The notes under the pieces were generated by a model. That model did not search any database. It saw only the letters and a program-made list of their open reading frames with translations, and had not been told where the DNA came from. DNA of 16,352 bases. It comes from UBA1557 sp041675185 (lineage in GTDB: Bacteria; Patescibacteriota; Patescibacteriia; Magasanikbacterales; UBA922). A program made the position numbers and the translations under genes. Location of the stretch: contig JBAYUH010000019.1 of assembly GCA_041675185.1 (NCBI GenBank), forward strand, positions 1 to 16,352, written 5' to 3'. Shown here in pieces: positions 13,068 to 16,352 of this stretch (within the stretch, counting starts at the first letter, position 1; each line of letters opens with the position of its first letter).

Positions 13068-14039
13068 ATGAAAAAAAATCAAAAAGAATTATTAGACCTA
13101 GTCATCATTGGTGCGTCTGCGGCTGGTAGTGCATCTGCCATCTATGCTGCTAGAAGAAATTTGAATTTTACTGTTGTTTCAAAAGACATTGGTGGAGAGG
13201 TTGCTCTTTCTGGAGATGTTAGCAACTGGCCTGGAATTATTGAAACCACTGGTATTGAATTAGCTCAAAATTTCCACAAACACATCCAATCTTACAATGT
13301 AAAAATTGAAGAAGGATACTCAGTTACAGATATCAAACAAGAAGAAAAACATCACATTGTAGTAGCCAAAAATTTTTTAAATGAAGAAAAATCATACAAA
13401 ACAAAAGCTGTAATTATTGCCAGTGGAATTCATCCAAGAAATTTGAATCTTCCAGGTGAAACAGAATTGCGAGGTCGTGGTGTGACTTATTGTACAGTTT
13501 GCGATGGACCACTTTTCAAAAACAAAATTACAACTACCATTGGTGCTGGTAACGCTGCGATAGAGTCAGCTCTCATGATGGCTGGTATTGCCAAAAAAGT
13601 TTATCTAGTTACCAAATTCCCTAACACCAAAGAAACTCTAGGTGGTTTCCCAAAAGCCGAAACAATCTTAGTCAACAAAGTAAAAAAATTAGCTAATGTA
13701 GAAATAATTTACAATGCTACTACCAAAGAAATCATTGGTAAAGAAAATTTACAATCGTTCAAATATATTGATAACACTACAAAAGAAGAAAAAGAAATAA
13801 ACACTGACGGGCTAATGGTTCATGTCGGTATGATCCCAAATTCCAATTTCGTAACTTGTAGTACCAAAAATCTTGTAGGTGAAATAGAAGTAGATATCAA
13901 ATGTCAAACTACATGTCCAGGTGTCTTTGCAGCTGGTGATGTCACCAATATTCCTTACAAACAAATCGTCATTGCTGCTGGACAAGGCGTGACTGCAGTC
14001 CTTAGCGCTATTGAGTACATCAACAAGTGGGAAGAATAA
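13068..14039 (+). CDS. Thioredoxin reductase-like flavoprotein (TrxB/AhpF type)
   Basis: FAD- and pyridine-nucleotide-dependent disulfide reductase of 323 residues. An FAD motif, VIIGASAAGSASAIYAARR, lies at 12-30; the redox pair is CTVCDG (C142, C145); a second nucleotide-binding motif, GAGNAAIESA, is at 159-168; FAAGDVT and YKQIVIAAGQG close the FAD domain. The HRRxxxR motif that selects NADPH in classical TrxB is absent: LVTKFPNTKET stands in its place. This, with NVEIIYNATTKEI and the YKQIVIAAGQG end, is closer to the reductase part of AhpF, so NADH use is plausible. There is no N-terminal AhpF thioredoxin-like domain. It is third in the sugar operon, 28 bases before the PfkB kinase. The partner (thioredoxin or peroxiredoxin) is not in the window. 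Confidence 0.9.
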   Translation: MKKNQKELLDLVIIGASAAGSASAIYAARRNLNFTVVSKDIGGEVALSGDVSNWPGIIETTGIELAQNFHKHIQSYNVKIEEGYSVTDIKQEEKHHIVVAKNFLNEEKSYKTKAVIIASGIHPRNLNLPGETELRGRGVTYCTVCDGPLFKNKITTTIGAGNAAIESALMMAGIAKKVYLVTKFPNTKETLGGFPKAETILVNKVKKLANVEIIYNATTKEIIGKENLQSFKYIDNTTKEEKEINTDGLMVHVGMIPNSNFVTCSTKNLVGEIEVDIKCQTTCPGVFAAGDVTNIPYKQIVIAAGQGVTAVLSAIEYINKWEE

Positions 14040-14068
14040 AAAAATAACAATTTAATTCAAAAAAATAT

Positions 14069-15037
14069 ATGTTTGATCTTATCACCATAGGCGATTCTAC
14101 TTTTGACACTTTTTTGATTTTGGAAGAAAACGAAAATACTTGTACTCTAACCAAAAACAAAAAAAAACTTTGTTTCAATTACGCTGAAAAAACTCCTATA
14201 AACAATACTGCCCAATCAGTCGGTGGCAATGCTGCCAATGTCGCTGTTGGTGTAAAGAAATTTGGTTACAACACTACGATTGTCACCGAGCTAGGTGATG
14301 ATATCAATGGACATATTATCAAGCACGAACTAAAAAAATCCGGTGTAAATATAGACTTAGTAAAAAGAATAAAAAACAATGAAACTCGTTATTCAATAAT
14401 CCTAAATTATTGTGGAGAGAGGACTATACTTTCTTACTATGCCAAAAGGAATTATAGCTTACCTACCCTACCAAAAACAAAATGGATTTATTATACTTCA
14501 TTAGGACAATCATTTGAAAAACTACAAGATAAACTCGAAAAATATTTACAAAAAAATAAAGAAGTCAAATTAGCAATCAATCCTGGTTCTTACCAAATAA
14601 ACAAAGCTACTGAAAAAATAAAAGCAATCATACCTCATACTGACATCATCTTTGTAAACAAAGAAGAAGCCATAAGACTTGTCGGACAAATCCAACCACC
14701 AAAAAAATTATTATCTTCACTACATAGTCTTGGGGCAAAGATGGTTGTGATCACAGACAATGAAAAAGGTTCTTATGCTTATGATGGTAAAGAAAAATAT
14801 TTTATGCCAATCTACCAAGTAAATATGATAGCCAAGACAGGAGCTGGTGATGCTTATACTAGTGCTTTTCTTTCAGCTATTATTTCTGGATGTAATATTA
14901 CAGAAGCGATGGTCTGGGGTACAGCCAATGCTTCATCAGTTATCCAAAAATTCGGTTCACAAAATGGTTTATTAAATACAAAACAATTGAAAAAATTACT
15001 CAAAGAAAAATCCGACATACAACCGAAAAAAATATAA
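14069..15037 (+). CDS. PfkB-family carbohydrate kinase (ribokinase-like)
   Basis: ATP-dependent kinase of the ribokinase fold, phosphorylating a sugar or nucleoside. 322 residues. The substrate-side motif is VGGNAANVAVGVKKFG (51-66); the catalytic and anion-hole motif is KTGAGDAYTSAFLSA (256-270), with D261 as the base. IFVNKEEA and VVITDNEKGSYAY are typical of the ATP-side half. The region between residues 20 and 45 (lysine- and asparagine-rich) may form the lid. Substrate is not certain; with RpiB- and Rpe-like enzymes in the same operon, ribose or a related pentose is a reasonable guess. It is the last gene of the plus-strand unit and is followed within a few bases by a perfect terminator. 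No Shine-Dalgarno. Confidence 0.9.
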   Translation: MFDLITIGDSTFDTFLILEENENTCTLTKNKKKLCFNYAEKTPINNTAQSVGGNAANVAVGVKKFGYNTTIVTELGDDINGHIIKHELKKSGVNIDLVKRIKNNETRYSIILNYCGERTILSYYAKRNYSLPTLPKTKWIYYTSLGQSFEKLQDKLEKYLQKNKEVKLAINPGSYQINKATEKIKAIIPHTDIIFVNKEEAIRLVGQIQPPKKLLSSLHSLGAKMVVITDNEKGSYAYDGKEKYFMPIYQVNMIAKTGAGDAYTSAFLSAIISGCNITEAMVWGTANASSVIQKFGSQNGLLNTKQLKKLLKEKSDIQPKKI

Positions 15038-15042
15038 AACAA

Positions 15043-15070
15043 AAAAATAGTCTTGATCAAGACTATTTTT
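15043..15070 (+). terminator. Strong terminator of the sugar operon
   Basis: Perfect 12-bp stem AAAAATAGTCTT/AAGACTATTTTT with loop GATC, ending in five T. It starts 5 bases after the PfkB stop. Being symmetrical, it could also stop minus-strand transcription. Confidence 0.92.
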
Positions 15071-15117
15071 ATTTATAAATTAGGAATCGCAAACGTCAGT
15101 TAAAATCTATAGGAATG

Positions 15118-15143
15118 ACGAAATGAGCTTAAGCGAATTTCGT
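15118..15143. repeat. 26-base near-perfect palindrome
   Basis: ACGAAAT, GA, GCTTAAGC, GA, ATTTCGT: the outer 7-base arms and the central GCTTAAGC are exactly symmetrical and only the two GA steps break it. It lies in the 284-base gap between the PfkB and FISUMP genes (15038-15321). Weaker CGTCA/TGACG pairing (15094-15120) lies next to it. No gene is seen there. Confidence 0.6.
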
Positions 15144-15228
15144 TATACATTGCAAAAGAAAAAGATTATTGAATTTATAAGGAAACAAATAAGACAGGAA
15201 TGGTGAGAGGTTGAAGTTTTGTGTTTTG

Positions 15229-15265
15229 TTTTGAAAACAAAATCAGCGACTATACAATCGCTGAT
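15229..15265 (-). terminator. Terminator of the FISUMP gene
   Basis: On the minus strand ATCAGCGA (15258-15265) pairs with TCGCTGAT (15242-15249) over an 8-base loop, followed by TTTGTTTTC. It lies about 57 bases after the FISUMP stop. Confidence 0.75.
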
Positions 15266-15270
15266 ATTTT

Positions 15271-15303
15271 CAGTGAAATCTATAATCTACAATCAGTGAA
15301 ATC
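15271..15303. repeat. Direct repeat CAGTGAAATC
   Basis: CAGTGAAATC occurs at 15271-15280 and 15294-15303, with ATCTATAATCTACAAT-like sequence between. The ATCAGCG half of the adjacent terminator resembles the same ATCAGTG word, suggesting all derive from one repeat unit. Confidence 0.55.
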
Positions 15304-15321
15304 AATGTTTAATAAATCGAA

Positions 15322-16352
15322 TCAGTTCTTCAGACAACGGACGGAATAACCCGCAGATTTTCCATCGGAAATAGTACGATAAACCTGTGTATAATTGCTA
15401 CCGAGATAAACATAACGACGGTATGAATATGTTGCGTTATACTCTGTAGCAGTCTGAAAAGAACCTGAATTATTTAAGTAATAAAAACCACCGTTTACTT
15501 GGTACCCACTACCACCAGGAAGATTAAAACCAGAACTACCACCAGTTTTAAGTTGAGTTCCTTGATCTGTACCTCGCCAAGAACTATTCAAATCAGCCTG
15601 CGCTTGAGTCATACCCAAATACATCTCAAGAGTTTTAACTTCAGCATCAGTAGGAATATGCCAACCAGAAGGACAGATTCCTTGAGAGGGAGAAGAGGGA
15701 GTACATAAAGAAGTGCTACAGGAGGCTGCAAGCTGATTTGCTTCTGCCCAAGTGTAGAGACCACCATAGGTGGTGCAGTTTGCATCACTATTAGAATAAC
15801 ACCATTTTTCAATGAGTGAGTTGTTGGAAGGCATAGTACCAGCTGAAGCAAGTTTAGTTCCAACATTGAGATTTTGAGAAAACCAACATTGATTGCCGAT
15901 GTTGACCAAATTATATGTTTGTCCAGAATAACTTACACTAGTTAGACCTGCACACGGTGGTGTATAACATACATTACTACCATTACATCCACCACCAAGA
16001 CACTGCGTACCAGTAGTACAACTAGCACCATTAGGTTTTAGTAAAGTAATCTTATTACCTCCGGTTGGAATATAGACATTACTAGGTTTTGACCAAGTGT
16101 TAAAGTCTGCGTCTGATGTTTGTGTAGCTGTACCTTCGTTGAGTGTTAAACTTACTTGACCAGCTACGCTGGTATTTACCAGTGGAGTACTAGTAGAGTA
16201 GAAGTTAGTCCAGTTAGTTAGGTTAGTGGGATGAATAGCAAAGAGTGTCGTTGAAGCTCCCCCCCCCCAGTTGGTTTGGGTGAGAAACATGGTAGCTGTT
16301 CTAGAAGGATTGGTGTAGTATTGATATACTAGTATACCTAGTTGAGTTAGTA
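15322..16352 (-). CDS. FISUMP-domain secreted/surface protein, N-terminus beyond window
   Basis: The frame stays open to the right edge (LTQLGILVYQYYTNPSRTAT precedes the first ATG at 16290), so the true start and any signal peptide are probably outside. Visible residues: a Thr/Ser/Asn-rich segment, a cysteine linker (GASCTTGTQCLGGGCNGSNV), then a Fibrobacter succinogenes major paralogous (FISUMP) domain with TYNLVNIGNQCWFSQNLNVG, GGLYTWAEAN, CPSGWHIPTDAEVKTLE, FNLPGGSGY and the typical end SAGYSVRCLKN. The domain ends exactly at a TGA stop. FISUMP proteins are secreted or surface-anchored; their function is largely unknown. The coding strand holds a G10 run at 16259-16268 reading Trp-Gly-Gly-Gly. 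It is alone on the minus strand here, with its own terminator. Confidence 0.9.
   Translation of the reverse strand, partial: LTQLGILVYQYYTNPSRTATMFLTQTNWGGGASTTLFAIHPTNLTNWTNFYSTSTPLVNTSVAGQVSLTLNEGTATQTSDADFNTWSKPSNVYIPTGGNKITLLKPNGASCTTGTQCLGGGCNGSNVCYTPPCAGLTSVSYSGQTYNLVNIGNQCWFSQNLNVGTKLASAGTMPSNNSLIEKWCYSNSDANCTTYGGLYTWAEANQLAASCSTSLCTPSSPSQGICPSGWHIPTDAEVKTLEMYLGMTQAQADLNSSWRGTDQGTQLKTGGSSGFNLPGGSGYQVNGGFYYLNNSGSFQTATEYNATYSYRRYVYLGSNYTQVYRTISDGKSAGYSVRCLKN
16259..16268. repeat. Ten-base C/G homopolymer in the FISUMP coding sequence
   Basis: Ten consecutive C on the plus strand, G10 in the coding strand, in an otherwise AT-rich window. A one-base slip would shift the frame upstream of the whole FISUMP domain. 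Confidence 0.9.

Noticed and set aside
1..16352. Alternative genetic code with UGA as glycine (SR1/Gracilibacteria)
   Set aside because: The FISUMP domain ends at its usual VRCLKN followed by TGA, and all other genes read normally in the standard code.

Overview
This is an AT-rich stretch of bacterial chromosome, most likely from a Patescibacteria (Candidate Phyla Radiation) or similar small-genome lineage. The clues are compact housekeeping genes, starts that almost all lack a Shine-Dalgarno, a secreted FISUMP-domain protein, and intergenic regions full of short AT-rich inverted repeats. The lineage is an inference. The code looks standard: all three stops are used, including TGA at the natural end of the FISUMP domain, which argues against the UGA=Gly code of SR1/Gracilibacteria. 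I see no transposase, phage gene, CRISPR array, tRNA or rRNA.

Layout, left to right. (1) 1-4878, minus strand: a tRNA-modification gene (trhP/yegQ type), ruvA, rpsO, a NYN-domain putative RNase and pnp (cut by the left edge). rpsO has its own consensus promoter and a structured leader. The NYN gene overlaps the end of rpsO and sits in the classical rpsO-pnp gap, giving a small RNA-metabolism cluster. (2) 5100-7311, minus: a HAD phosphatase and a leucyl aminopeptidase, with near-identical short repeats before each gene. (3) 7550-8083, plus: a small P-loop kinase of the NadR-kinase/AAA_28 type, divergent from the HAD gene and convergent with ileS across a shared terminator. (4) 8171-11575, minus: ileS (type 2 IleRS) with a promoter and a T-box leader whose antiterminator folds exactly to the family pattern. 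(5) 11770-15037, plus: a likely operon of an RpiB-like isomerase, an Rpe-like epimerase, a thioredoxin-reductase-like flavoprotein and a PfkB sugar kinase, closed by a strong terminator. It joins pentose-phosphate interconversion, sugar phosphorylation and thiol redox. (6) 15322-16352, minus: a secreted-type FISUMP protein open at the right edge, with a ten-G run in its coding strand.

The most notable points are the T-box leader with a dispersed repeat lodged between it and ileS, the probable rpsO leader, the NYN nuclease gene between rpsO and pnp, RpiB and Rpe homologues that both differ at canonical catalytic positions, the possibly phase-variable G10 tract, and several dispersed-repeat families, one of which supplies a promoter -35 box. 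I did not find a clearly new multi-gene defence or mobile system.
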